Program-made: the position numbers and the translations under genes
Shown: piece by piece, positions 10,621 through 22,829 of the stretch
How the letters are laid out: every line of letters begins with the position of its first letter
Numbering within the stretch: position 1 is the stretch's first letter
Notes under the pieces: generated by a model
Told to the model about the DNA's origin: nothing
The model's input: the letters and a program-made list of their open reading frames with translations, nothing else
Databases searched by the model: none
Source: Isoperla grammatica
Taxonomy: Eukaryota > Arthropoda > Insecta > Plecoptera > Perlodidae
Length of the DNA stretch: 64,000 nucleotides
Assembly: GCA_945910005.1 (NCBI GenBank)
Contig: OX246740.1
Span: 51,682,526-51,746,525 of the forward strand
Direction: 5' to 3'

Positions 10621-12386
10621 CTGGTAAAAATTCTCTGGGCGCTCTTGTACACAAACACTCAAATCCCAGTCTTCATTCTCACACAGAGTGACCCGACTGA
10701 CCTCCAGACAACCATAAGATAGTTCTCACTATATTACACAAAGAAAAAAACGTAATTCATACTCACATCCATCTCCGTCGATTATCACACCACAATTTCC
10801 AGAAACTCTATTATGACTTGTTGACAGTCTTGATGACTTGTTGATACGCCACTACTGTACGTTTCCACACAACACAAACAACGTCACACACGCCCACGTA
10901 GCAAGAACCGGCCTTATCGTTGCGTAACACAATATTATCACATTACTACTCGAGGGACGGACGAACGAAATGAGACGACGTCGTGAGAGAATCCAAACAA
11001 ACCACAGCTGTTGTCGAAACGAAACGGAACCTCGTGTCGATAACGAATTCCGTCGGTAATGTCATCACGCGACGACACGCCCCCCTCCCCCCCCCCTCTG
11101 AGAACCTCTACCTGTTGTCCTCGTCATCCATTAGCACGTCATCGCCGACAGGTAAGAAGGTGTTTTGAATTATTCAAGGAGTGTAGATGATCGTGACAGT
11201 CGGCTTATTGCTGCTGCGGAAGTCATTAGACCAGGGGGGAGAGGGGGGATTATACAGGGGGGACGGCCACTTAGTATGGGATCCATCTATGATCATTGCT
11301 GCAAACGGAAGGGGGGTTACGTTTCGTATTGTTTTACGACGTATTTGACAGCTACATCATATGACGTCGGTCAAATCACACATCGTCGGGGTCGTCATAA
11401 AAGGGAGTCGAGTTAGAGGGTTAGGGGGTTGGTGGGTGTGCTGGTACCAAAGAGGGCCGGCACATATGAAGAAGAAAGTTATGACATTTAAAAAGTCGAG
11501 GAGGGACGTGTTAAAATGAGATAACAGATGGAACGTGTACGAGAGCCCACTTTGCGGGCATCGGTCACCACAAAGAGGAACCCATCTCAACCGGAAACAT
11601 AACTAAATTATGCGTTATGTAGTTATATAGTGAATAGTTCGGTCTGGTAAAGTAAATTATTGGGTTTAAAAAAGGGGTTACGGTCTGGATAAGGAATATA
11701 GTAATCAGAAACAGTGAAAAAGATAATGAGATTTCTTGCTACTGGGTATAGTGTCTTCAGCCGCGACAAAGTAATACTGCATGAGTGCATGATACCGTAT
11801 TATATTACATTTCACGCTGGTCTCGCGGAAGAGAACTAGTATAATAATTATAGCACGTGTTCTTTCCATTTTCCAAGCTACTAATTAATAAGTAATGTCG
11901 TGAAAGGTATCCCCGCCAGGGATGGCTAAATCCCCACCTTTGGATACCCATCTCATCTCATATCATATTACTTTAAAATATTCCTAGCCATGAATACCTC
12001 AGATCACTTCTCCTCGAGGGCAATAAGGGCCCCAAAAAATGTGTTGGCTCTGGCGGCTGGGGCTTTGCCCCAGACCCCTTACTGCCCACGCAGATACAAT
12101 ACTTGGGCACCCCCGCCTCTGCCAAGCGGTCCATTCACACCCTGTGGTCCTGTGGTCGGCCACAAGAGAACGGTGAACATGAAAGTGAATACAATAATGG
12201 CGGAGAAGAGAAAAGAACATTAATAAATTTACGCACTCGACCGCACGCAGCCTTTCAACCGGCAACAGAGTCGATAATATCGACGTACATTTAAAACTAA
12301 TGTCTTGAGATAAAAGCTGTTTAAAAGTTTGTCGTCGTATGACCTTTGGTATGACATTGCATGATCCTTTGCCGCCTCTTATGACT
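10621..12386. other. Unannotated intergenic DNA
   Basis: Mixed composition with short G- or C-rich runs (11090, 11240, 11420). Open frames here are short and have no recognisable product or convincing splice sites. Confidence 0.3.
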
Positions 12387-12600
12387 GTAGTTGAGAAACT
12401 GTAAGAATGACGACCCCCTCCTTATCCCCACCACTGCTACCCGACCCCCCTCAACTCCTTGACAACCTAACAAAATTAAATGCGTAACTGAAAATCAGTT
12501 TGTTTCAGTTGTTCAGTTTGTTGTTTCGTGGAGTTTAGGAGCTGTCGGGTAGCAGCGGTGGGGATAAGGCGGGGGCCGCCATTCTTAGTTTCTCAGCTAT
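12387..12600. mobile_element. TIR element of about 214 bp
   Basis: Terminal inverted repeats of about 55 bp: left end TAGTTGAGAAACT, then TTATCCCCACCACTGCTACC; right end GGTAGCAGCGGTGGGGATAA, then AGTTTCTCAGCTA. The arms differ at several positions. There is no coding capacity, so this is a MITE-like, non-autonomous element. Confidence 0.8.
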
Positions 12601-13769
12601 AGCAGAACTTACAACATCGGCGCTAATCAGTACAGAGAAACAGAGTCTCAGATTACACTCACCATAAATAAAACACTATTCCGTGTTGGTTGCATATAAT
12701 ATAACATTTATGAACATAGCAACTCCTTCTATGTAGTACAGACAGAATTTCCAAACTGTGGTCTGCGGACCACTGGCGGTCCATTGGCATGTCACAGGGG
12801 GTCCGCGAAATTCAGTAAAAATAATGTATGGGACCAATATTTCTTATTTAGCACTTCACTTTATGTATAGTCTAGTAAATAATAAACTAGGACATTGAAA
12901 TGGTGAAGCGAAGTCAAAAACTAGGGAGGGTTACTGTTTTTTGTATAGAGGAGGAGAGGGGGGGGGGGATGAAGGTACGTAATAAAAATGTGAGTGATGC
13001 GCCGAAGTTATTACATTATTTAAATCGAACGGGGTTCTACTAAAAAAGTTTGGGAACATTCTGATACAGTAACCTTAATATATAACATGTAACTACCGTA
13101 CAATTTTATTCACGAGTCTAGTTCGTTGACTGGCCAATAAAAATGGACAGATGTTGTGGAGTGAAGCGCAAAACCGTGTGTGGTCGGTCCCTAATAATGA
13201 GGTAAAACAGCTTTACTTGTCTATGGTCATTAATGTTCATTTTACGAATGTCTCGCTCAAAGATTAACTGGTGTACACTGCAGCTTGATAGTGGTAAAGC
13301 TTGTGTTCACCCCACAGAACTCTACACTCACACACTAAACCATGTATAACGTATGAATGTCAATTTATTCCCGACCTAGAAAACCTACAGCGTTTGCTTG
13401 AGAGTATTTTGTTCTCCTCATACGACACTCGTTATCGAATTTGTTCTGCAATTTTTCGTTGCATCTTCTCATGTCATCTCCATATATTGCGTTTTCGTTC
13501 ATAACACGCGAAAGGGAAAACGCTTCCACTTTCGCAGTCCGATGTTAGGCGTTATCCAAAAGTGCACACGCTATGCAGCGACGATATAACGTTAGAAGTA
13601 AGAAGTAAGGTATGATGCATGGAAAAGTACGAATTGATTATACATGATGAATTAATTATAAATCATACGTAAAATATAATTTGTCCATTTCCTCCGAATA
13701 TTCCTAAATTATATAGGAACAAAACAAAAGATAGGAGATATAGGATAGATAGGTGAAACAAATTCAATG
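12601..13769. other. Intergenic DNA
   Basis: No feature recognised apart from a short G run near 12958-12968. Confidence 0.3.
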
Positions 13770-13775
13770 TTTATT
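13770..13775 (-). terminator. Candidate poly(A) signal of coiled-coil gene
   Basis: The first AATAAA that I find on the minus strand after the stop at 14406; it would give a 3' UTR of about 630 bases. Confidence 0.3.
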
Positions 13776-14405
13776 TGATACCAAAATATAAAGTTTAATG
13801 TATGTAACTGTAGGTCTAGCATTTTAGCATTTTACAAAATATGTTTACACACTAGTACTTGTCATCTAGTATTTACCTACCTTTGTACATACATTGTTGG
13901 CAACATGGCAAAACTGGTGTATTCTCTCCAATGATACCCAGCATGTCTAAGATTTAAAAATTAAGTAACATTAAAATTACAAAGTTTACACTAAAATTTA
14001 ATGATTTGATGGAAGCCATTTAAAGTGACAACTTCGTTGGTACACACATTAAAAGATTTTTTTTACAATATTAATTTTAAGCTTACCGGTTTTCGCTTTG
14101 TACTTACTGTTGCACTCGTGTACGAATAAATATATATCAATACGACATTTTCTACACGCAAGACAAATTGGGCTAGTCAATTTAGAATACTAATACTTCA
14201 TGTTATCACTTATCAAACAGATTTACAATATCAAGTAAGAAGGTAACTGGGAAAACGTGCAGACAGGATCTTATCACATAACTGAATGAACACAGCACAA
14301 GACAAATAGAAAAACCAATATCAAAACGTTAACTTGGCATCTATTTGTGCACACACACGTGTCCATCAATTTGACAATCGTTGAATTTCGCTCCCGCGCC
14401 CACGA

Positions 14406-17400
14406 TTATTCCGGTGTCGCCTCTTTCGGCTTCTCATCTTTGTCGTGTACTCGAATCAATCCCACTTCTTCGGCGGAGAGAGCGTCGGACCAGATGGAGA
14501 GTTCTGACGGTGGAGGCATCAGGTCGATGAAAGGTGTAGGTTTGGGCAGGCTCGGTACCACGGTCGCTCCGTTGTCGGAAGCTGAGGGTTCCGTGCTGGT
14601 GGCCACTCGCTCCGAGTCTGTGTGCATCCTCACAAACTCTTGACGTTGCATCGACTCGTCCGTCATGTCGTAGGGACCCTCTTCCACCTCCTCTAGTATC
14701 GTAGTCGGATCGAACCGTAGGAAACGGACGTGACTCGGTGGGGGCGTTCGTTCTTTGCTTCGTTCCTGGTTTAGATCCGAGGTGATGGGACTGATCTTTT
14801 CCCACGATGGGTAAGGTCCTAAAAACAAGAGACTTGTAAGAATATGAGAAGAAATTGCTGGTTACATTTGAATTTATAACTTTATCTGACTCTGGGAAGA
14901 TATTTTGAAATCTTCATGGCACAGTATATTATTTGTTCAAATGAACCTATACTCCGCCCAGCCTTGAGAAACACAGTGGATGAATGAAGTCCAACCCTAT
15001 TGTTCACGCTAGAAGCGGCCATAAAAAGAAGGTTTACAGAAATCATGAAAACATTGGCCTACGGAAGTCAGAAAACACCATCATCATCCTTTTTATGGCC
15101 GCTTCTAGCGTGAACAATAGGGTTAGACTTCATTCATCCACTGTGTTTCTCAAGGCTGAGCGGAGTATAGATCTTAACTAAAAAATGAATGTAGTAATTG
15201 TGAACAAATAATAAAACATCATTTGAATCGAATGTGAGTGTTGAAAATGGTCCCGTTTTAGCCCCGGATCACATCGCCCCATATTCTCACGTAGGCTATC
15301 TCAACTACGCTACGCACCTAGCGTCATCTCCGAGCGTTCCGACGACGGCGAGCTGCAGGCGGGGAACTCGTCAGACTCCCCCCCGCCGTCCCAGACGGTC
15401 CTGCCAATGTACGGCTCCCCTGCCAGCAGGGATCCGTCCGGCGTGCCCGGCTCGCTGCGGCTGTGCGGAGAGTAGTGGGGCATCGTGGCCGCGAGACACG
15501 TCAGCCTGTGCTTGTGGTTCAACACGCGCAGCTTGGAGAACTGGTCGGCCGCGTGGCGGTGGACCTCGCTGGAACAACACACGCGCGACCGGGGAGATTA
15601 GAGAGAGTCGCTCGCTCGCCCACGTCGACTACTATAGTTATGTACATGTCCAACCAAAACAAAAAATGTAAATAAATAAATATATGGGAACACAATTTTT
15701 TTTTCTTCTTCTTATGTCAATATTCTTTTTTCAGCCATTCTTTGTCTAACCATCCAATAGAAAATGGCTTCCTTATCTGGGGAAAAAATATAAATAAATT
15801 AATATATGTATACAAACAAAATAATAAATATATAAACTTTCTCAGGTAAGCTGTCATCCTTCTGTACCATTCCCCTCACTGGAGCATGTTCATTCATGTT
15901 TTTAGAAGTGTGTCAATTATATAATTTTACGTATATATATAATTGGTTTCTTAGGTCCGAATGCATAGTCCAGACTAAAGCCTTCCTCAACTCAGCCTCT
16001 CCTTAGCCTCGCCTAACTACCAATCACAGAACAGCATTGCCATGCGGACGGCTCTGTGATTGGTGGCTAGGTGAGGCTGAGGAGAGGCTGAGTTGAGGAG
16101 GGCTTGAGTGTGAACTATGCATTTGAGCCTCAGGGTTTTAGTACTGTTGGTGGATGGAGATGTAGGTTCTACGATAATTTGCTCCAAGTTGTGAGTCGAT
16201 GGCTCTGATAAGAACGGTTCTCTTATCAGAGCCATGAACTCACAACTCGGAGCAAATCACCACAGAACCTACATGGATATCTATTAATTAAAGGAGTGTC
16301 GAAACATCCACAGTTTTCGTGTTTGTGTTTTAGTTTTTCTACACTAGGCAGAGACTACTCAATAGGGAACATACGTATGAAAATTTTGATCGATTTTTAA
16401 ATACCTTGTGTCTCATTTAATAATTTTGTGTCATTGAATTTTGAAAAACGGATCAGTCTATGCCTCAAAATAATTGGTTTAGTAACGATAAATAAAAGGG
16501 CGCGACCGCCATGTTGATGGGATTTGACGTCATGGTTTGTGTCTGTGTATGCTCACCGCCTCAGCGATTGGTCTGTTACCCCACATCTACTGAATCATGA
16601 CATCACAGCCACCTGTACACGTTTCAGATCCCCGAGTTGAAACTTCAATAAATGCGACCACATTAAACCTATTTAAAAATGTCTTTTTTACCTAGGACTT
16701 GCATTAATATACTTTTTGTATCTGATACTATTAAACTAAGTGCTTGGTTTAACAAACAAAAATCATACGGGCGTCTACCTGCGAGCCAAACGTCTTAACT
16801 TACACGATCTCGTCCTTGAACCGGTTTATCTCGACGTCCTTGCTCTGCAGCAGCGTCTTGAACGACTCCCGCTCGAGCCTCAGCTTGTGCGTGTCCAGCT
16901 TCAACATCTCGTTCTCCCTGACGACCGTCTCCATGCGGTCGTTGAGCTTGGCCTGCATCTGTCTGAGCAGCGGCACGACCTTCACCTCCTCCTGCAGCTC
17001 GGTGAGCAGCTGGGCCGAGCTGGACAACGCCTTGCAGTACTCTTCCGTCTTCTTGATCGTCTCCTCCAGCTTGTTTCTGAACTCGTGGTTTTCCTGCGCC
17101 AGGTCCGCTTCGCGCTTCTTCGACGCCAACGTCGCCTCCGTTTGGGCATCAAGCGCGCTGCCAACGGCAGAGAGATCATTTTTATCAAGTCATAAGGAAA
17201 CTTGTACAAGTTTTAAAAAAAATTTTTATGAGGATAAGAAATGATGACATAAGAAACCAACTAGGCGTAAGGAATTTATTGGAGCGTATTGGAGAGAGAA
17301 GACTGAAATGGTTCGGACATGTCAAGAGGATGGAAAGAGAAAGATTGCCGAGGAGAATGCTAAAACTGGAGATTCCAGGTAGAAGAACGAGAGGAAGACC

Positions 17401-19672
17401 ACGACAAAGATGGCACGACAAAGTGAGGAAGTATGTGGAAATGCGAGGAGGGGACTGGAATGTAGTTGAGGGGGAAGAGTGGTGGCAGGATAGAAGAAGA
17501 TGGAGAGGCTTATCTTCAATGCCGACCCAATGCAGAGTTGGACGTGGCAACAGATGATGATGATGATGATTACACTAAGCACATCCTATCTAAGTATGTA
17601 GATTATGGTGTTTTCTAATGGCCTACACTCGGTGTGCACTGATGAGTCAGTTATATTATTGTGCACCTATTCTTGTTCTACAGTGGAGTTCCGCGGGAGT
17701 TTACACCAACCTTTTAGGTAGTTTTCTTGGTACACCCCTAGAGCAAAGTCCAGTCGAGCAATTATCTCCATTTAAACTCGAGAGCAAAGGACGAGGAATT
17801 CACATGACTGAATACACTCATCACATTCTTCAAGGCGATGAGGTCCGATCGTTGTAGGAAAACAAAAAATCCCGGGGCAGCTTATCTTTCAACGTATCTG
17901 TGGGTGTCCAAAACGGGGGAAAATGGTGTGGCCATGGTGTAAACTCCAGCGGAACTCTACTGTAATTGTTAAAGGCACACTCACTGCCGTCCAGTGCAGC
18001 CATTGGAAAACGCCACTAGATAAAACCGCATAGCCTGTGTACGTACTCTTGCAAGCTCTGCTTCTCCTCCTTGAGAGATTTACACAGCGCCTTCAAGTCC
18101 TTTATCTTCCCCGCTTGTTTGTTGGCATTCTTGTTCATCCCTGGCAGGTCACCCTTCATCTTTGGGTCAAGCATGTCGACAGAGAGGCGACCCAAGTTGT
18201 ACTCGATACCACTGACAATTTTATACGCGACGGAAGATTCTGAAAATGGAGATCACACACGTTACTGAAGTGAAGTTCATCGTCAGCTTTGAATGGCCTG
18301 TTTCTAATATGAATATTTTAGTTTCAATTAAACATATTTATTGTAATTATTATGATTCTAATAATACTACACTCTAACAAATAATAGGCCTACTCTAATA
18401 GGCCTAATAATAATCTAATGATAATATCGTAAGACAACACGGCACCCACGCTCTCGCGTATATGCGTGTCATCACAATTTCATTTAGTTATATACTTCAT
18501 CGTTACTACTTCTTCGCGACTGGAGTCTCCAAAGGTGAGATCTTTTCCAATCTCAGTCTCTTTTAATTTGTTTATATACATAGGCCTATGCCCAAAAGTC
18601 TTAGAATCTACCAAATCAGATACTAACTGTCCATATAGAGTTTCAGTTCTTTGCATTGAAAGCCAATACTCGTGACGGGGTGATAACACGAGGGGAAAGT
18701 GAGCGTGTTACTCGTGAGAAACTCGTCCACCTCGTGCTCCAACGTCTCTGCCGTGCTGGCCTTCGAGGACCTAGTCTTGACGGTCGACGGCTCGGTCCTA
18801 AAGGTCGAGGGCCCGGTATTCATGGTCGACAGCCCCGTGTTCAACGTGGACGTCGTCTTCATGGTCGAGGTCGACTGCATCTTGCACCGGTTGGCCACCA
18901 GGGCCTCGTCCGTCTCGCTCGCCCGACCGGCCCGACTGCTCGCCGTGCTCGACCTTGCTCGAACGGTCGAGCCGTCCGACATCGCGCCCTCGTTCATGTA
19001 GCTCGAGATGCGGTCGATGAAACGCGACGTCTCGCTCTTGTGGTGGGGACACCCGGGCGAGTGGGGACGTTCGTGTTGCGCGTGACGGTGTTGACACGCG
19101 CGCGCGTGATGTTCCTCCCTCGCGGACGGGTCCAAGATGGTCCTGATCCCGTGCAGGGTCTGTTGTCGTAACATCGTGCTCCACGTCAGGTGTTTGGTGT
19201 CTGCGGCGCTCTGTTGGCTGGCTACGGTGTGACGCGATCGCGCCTGCGTGGACTTGGCCGCGCCGAAATGGACGCTGGCGTGTTTCGCGGTGTCGCGTTC
19301 GGGAGATTCGGGTTTCTTCTTCGCGTCGCCGGCGTAGAATTTAGAGGCGCCGGCCGCGGGGAGTTTCGAAGACTGCGCCGACGAACTGGTGGGACGCTTT
19401 TTAGTGCTCTCGGACTTGGCCTGCTTGGTTTTAATCGACACGGCAACGGTAGTGCCACCATGGTTATCTAATTCTTTGTGGTAGATACGCTTTCCGTTTG
19501 TTGCTGCGGGTGATGTCTGTCTCGAGCTTGGTCTTGATCTAGTTGGTGAGGTTGATTTCGCTAGAGGCCCGGTGACAAACGGCAAGGGTGATCGATCCCT
19601 GGAGGCATTTTGGGATTTACTAGGCCTCCCGGTTGATGGTTTACGTGGAGGAGCAATTTTGATTATTCCTTC
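14406..19672 (-). CDS. Coiled-coil protein of unknown family (five exons, 5' end uncertain)
   Basis: Minus-strand exons: 19672(open)-18712, 18239-18047, 17157-16804, 15568-15318, 14818-14406. Acceptors are strong (TTTTCAG, GTTGGCAG, TTGTTCCAG, GTTTTTAG), donors include GTACGT, GTAAGT and GTGCGT, and all four junction phases agree, giving 723 residues in frame. The first donor (GTAACA) is the weakest. Residues 1-320 are Ser/Thr/basic and disordered-looking with His clusters and a short degenerate heptad repeat. About 350-505 is a clear coiled coil (KIKDLKALCKSLKEEKQ, then ENEMLKLDTHKLRLERESFK). The rest is Pro/acidic (EEVEEGPYDMTDE). No membrane span, catalytic motif or known domain is visible. 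The build resembles centrosome/cilium scaffold proteins, but that is only analogy. No in-frame ATG is visible near the 5' edge, so an upstream start exon is likely. Confidence 0.75.
14947..15170. mobile_element. Hairpin element of 224 bp in an intron
   Basis: Near-perfect inverted arms of about 82 bp (left end CTATACTCCGCCCAGCC, inner end GCGGCCATAAAAAG) separated by about 55 bp. It lies wholly in the last intron of the coiled-coil gene (14819-15317). If transcribed, the arms would fold into a long hairpin. Confidence 0.85.
15958..16122. repeat. Inverted repeat (hairpin) of about 165 bp
   Basis: Arms contain CTCAACTCAGCCTCTCCT, TAGCCTCGCC and CCAATCACAGA on the left and their reverse complements on the right, with outer ends GCATAGT / ACTATGC. 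It lies in the intron between exons 17157-16804 and 15568-15318. Confidence 0.8.
16150..16283. repeat. Second inverted repeat of about 134 bp
   Basis: Arms carry TGTAGGTTCT, TTTGCTCC, GAGT and ATGGCTCTGATAAGA, mirrored immediately on the right around a very short loop. Same intron as the hairpin at 15958. The two are only about 28 bases apart, so one composite element is possible. Confidence 0.75.
17228..17571 (+). mobile_element. 3' end of a non-LTR retrotransposon, 5' truncated
   Basis: The reading frame shows the typical LINE C-terminal pattern: RIGERRLKWFGHVKRM, then LPRRMLKLEIPGRRTRGRPR, then a Trp-rich DRRRWRGL. This is the end of the reverse transcriptase polyprotein in RTE-like and related clades. 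The copy ends in (GAT)n at 17553-17570, a microsatellite tail seen in such LINEs rather than poly(A). All upstream enzymatic domains are missing. It is antisense to the coiled-coil gene, in its second intron. A related fragment lies at 229-296. Confidence 0.85.
18782..18880 (-). repeat. In-frame 21-base repeats inside coiled-coil gene exon
   Basis: About five imperfect units of 21 (one 18) bases encode STLNTGL, STMNTGP, STFRTEP, STVKTRS-type heptads. The units keep the frame, so this is a small intragenic minisatellite in the disordered N-terminal half of the protein. Confidence 0.75.
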
Positions 19673-20909
19673 TTACTTGGCTTTTAAATGAACTAGAAAG
19701 GAAACAATAAATATATAAGCCAGAGAGTTGTGTTGAGTAGTCAGGGAGACATATTTGAATCATGCACTCATTGCAGGTAGAACTGAACTAATGTTCTTGT
19801 TACATAAATCATGTTTATTTGTGCATCTCTAGTACGTTTTTCTAGTGTGGCTTGCTTCATTATATTCTAAAATTTAATGATACTCTAAGATTACATGTTT
19901 CATACTCTGATGTCTTAAAGGGGATTATTTAGCCTTGTGTGGTAGAAAAATTTAAACAAGGCATCACGGTTTGTGATCACCAGTAGTTGGCATTACCTAC
20001 CGCTGCTAGGCCTATCACTTACGTAGTTGACTATTGTAGCCTACGTGTAATGACAGCGATTTGGTTCCAAGGCGTTTTAGCTTTTAGTGTGAGATGTATA
20101 GGCATTATACATAGGTTTTAATTTAAGTGAACTAATTCGCTTCCTTACGGCGAGTTTCAGCAGGTCCTAGGCCTAGGGTCTAGTTGGTGGTTATGTATAC
20201 TTTTTAGGTTAGGTGTGTTTAAGTCCGTTACTAAGTACGGCTAGGTTAGGCCTTGGCTCACCAGCATCACGTTTTACCCAGCGGTTAGTTCAATTTGCCT
20301 AATTTATACAACCAATATTACAAAGTTCCGTAACTACCTGGCCCTGTAGGTTCTAAACGCTAGGCCTAGACTACAAACACAAAAGCGCGGCCAAGAGTTC
20401 CCACTACCAGGCCCTAGCCAGAAACCTAAACTGCATCGAAATTTTCCTAGAAAACGTTATTTCATCAAAGATATCACAATAATAAGCAAATACAGATATA
20501 ATACCTGGGAATCAGCTGATACTAACATCTCCAAGGTGTTTTATGTACAAAAATATTATGACTGACATAAAAATATAGGTTAAGCTTCCATCAAACCAAA
20601 CAATAACAAAACATTTCAAGTTCCACCACCGCCTTCACAACCGCATTCAATATTAATAGAAACGGCGCTCATTTTAAAAAAGCAGTGAAGGTGAGCAAAG
20701 TGTACAGTAGTCGGTATAATCTTTGATTAATCTATTATACACGGATATTATACAGTTAATTTTTGTTAAAAAATGCAAAATATTGTTGAATGCAAAATTG
20801 TTTAATATTAATCAAGCTTAGATGGAGAATCCCAAACCTATTAATACTTTAATTATAATTACATTATTTGACATAAAAACTTCATGTTACCATATGATAT
20901 AACATAAGC
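19673..20909. other. 5' flank of coiled-coil gene
   Basis: A good acceptor (TTGTTTCCTTTCTAG on the minus strand, near 19695) is present, but stops follow it in all frames; the first exon or promoter should lie here. AGGCCT-type words cluster at 20160-20420. No exon can be assigned. Confidence 0.35.
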
Positions 20910-21076
20910 CGCGTGCCAATATTCAGCGGCTAAGGAATTGCTTGCAAGCGGAGTAAGCAGAAAAAATCGCCGCTGACTTCGCTTGCAAGTACTTTATATG
21001 GCCAGCGGAAAAAGCAGATTGATTTCGAGACGGTGCCGCTGACTAAGCAAAGTCAGCCGCTGAATATTGGCACGCG
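20910..21076. mobile_element. TIR element of 167 bp
   Basis: The 22-bp ends are perfect inverted repeats (start CGCGTGCCAATATTCAGC). The interior repeats GCTTGCAAG and AGCAG words. No coding. It directly precedes the satellite array at 21188. A target duplication is not obvious. Confidence 0.85.
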
Positions 21077-21187
21077 ACTATATCAATCATTTGATCATTT
21101 TTTGAATGTTTGTCTCTGCTCTGTTTTTTCAATTCAACACAATTGTTACTTATAATCAGGACTACTGCCACTACCACTGTAACCATC

Positions 21188-22829
21188 ATGTACGCATCAT
21201 TTTTTTAACTAAATTCTGATATGTATCGAACCACCTATAGTGAATTATTAATCAGAAATATATAACCCGTACCCAAATGTTTTCTAATGTGCCTGACACC
21301 CCACAGTTTTTGAGTAATTAACCCAGGTTCGTACCTCCGTGAGGGAAATAATACCCCATTAACAAAATGCGCATCATTTCTTAACTAACTTCTGATACGT
21401 TTTGCGCCACTTATAGTATATACTTATTACTTAATACGCCACATATTAACTATGTAAGTAACACTTCCAATCTGCGTGACACCCCATAGTTTTTGAGTAA
21501 TTGACCCAGGCTCGTACCTCCGTGAGGGAAATAATACCTCATTCTAACGAAATGTGCATCATTTTTTAACTAAACCCTGATATGTTTCGCGCCACTTATA
21601 ATAAATAATTAATCTGCAATACATAACCTATTCAATCATGTTTTCCAAACTGCGTGAAACCCCACAGTTTTTCAGTACTTGACCGAGGTTCATACCTCCG
21701 TGAGGGAAATAATACCGCATGAACCAAATGCGCATCATTTTTTAACTAAATTTTGATATGCATCGCGCCACCTATAGTAAATTATTAATCAGCAATATAT
21801 AACATATACACACATGTTTTTCAATGTGCGTGTCACCCCACAGTTTTTGAGTAATTGACCCAGGTTTGTACCTCCGTGAGGAAAATAATACCCTATTAAC
21901 AAAATGCGCATAATTTTTTAACTAAATTCTAAAATGTTTCCCGCCACCTATAGTATATACTTAATATGCCACATATAACCAATGTAAATATTACTTTCAA
22001 TCTGCGTGACACCCCACCGTTTTTTAGTTATTGACCCAGGTTCGTACCTCCGTGTGGGAAATAATACCCCATTAACCAAATGCGCATCAATTTTTAACTA
22101 AACCCTAATATGTTTCTCGCCACCTATAGTAAATTATTATTTTGCAATACATAACCTATTCAAAAATGTTTTCCAAACTGCGTGACACCCCACAGTTGTT
22201 CAGTTCTTGACCCAGGTTCGTACCTCCGTGAGGGAAATAATACAGCAATAACCAAATGCGCATAATTTTTTAACTAAACCCTGATATGTTTTGCGCCATC
22301 TATAGTAAATTATTGATTTGCAATACATAAGCTATTCCAACATGTTTTCCGAACTGCGTGACACCCCACAGTTTTTAAGTAATTGACCCAGGTTCGTACC
22401 TCCGTGCGGGAAATAAAACCCCATTAAAAACATGCGCATCATCTTTTTACTAAACCCTGATACGTTTCGCGCCAACTATAGTAAATTATTAATCAGCAAT
22501 ATATAACCTATACACAATTGCTTTTCAATCTGCGTGAAACCCCATAGTCTTAGAGCAATTCACCCGGGTTCGTACCTCCGTGAGGGAAATAATACCCCAT
22601 TAACCAAATACGCGTCATTTTTTAACTAAACTCTGAAATGTTTTGCGCCACCTACAGTAAATTATTAATCTGCAATACTTAACCTATTCAAACATGTTTT
22701 CCAAATTGCGTGACATCCCACAGTTTTTCAGTAATCGAACCAGGTTCGTACCTCCGTGTGGGAAATAATACCTCATTAACGAAATTGTCATCGTTTTTTA
22801 ACAAAACCCTGATATGTTTCGCGCCACAT
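21188..22829. repeat. Satellite-like tandem array, about 176-bp unit, nine copies
   Basis: The conserved box TACCTCCGTG recurs at 21332, 21515, 21693, 21869, 22045, 22221, 22397, 22573 and 22749, that is, spacings of 183, 178 and then 176 six times. Each unit also carries TGCGCATCA, GCGCCACCTATAGT and CCCCACAGTTTTT words. Units differ by scattered substitutions, so the array is not newly formed. The period is close to a nucleosomal repeat. No open frame runs through it. Confidence 0.95.

Noticed and set aside
15234..15671. 145-residue plus-strand frame over the fourth exon of the coiled-coil gene
   Set aside because: Antisense shadow of a GC-rich exon that has matching splice sites and phase on the minus strand.
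21188..22829. CRISPR-like array
   Set aside because: The whole 176-base unit is repeated, not short repeats with unique spacers, and the genome is eukaryotic.
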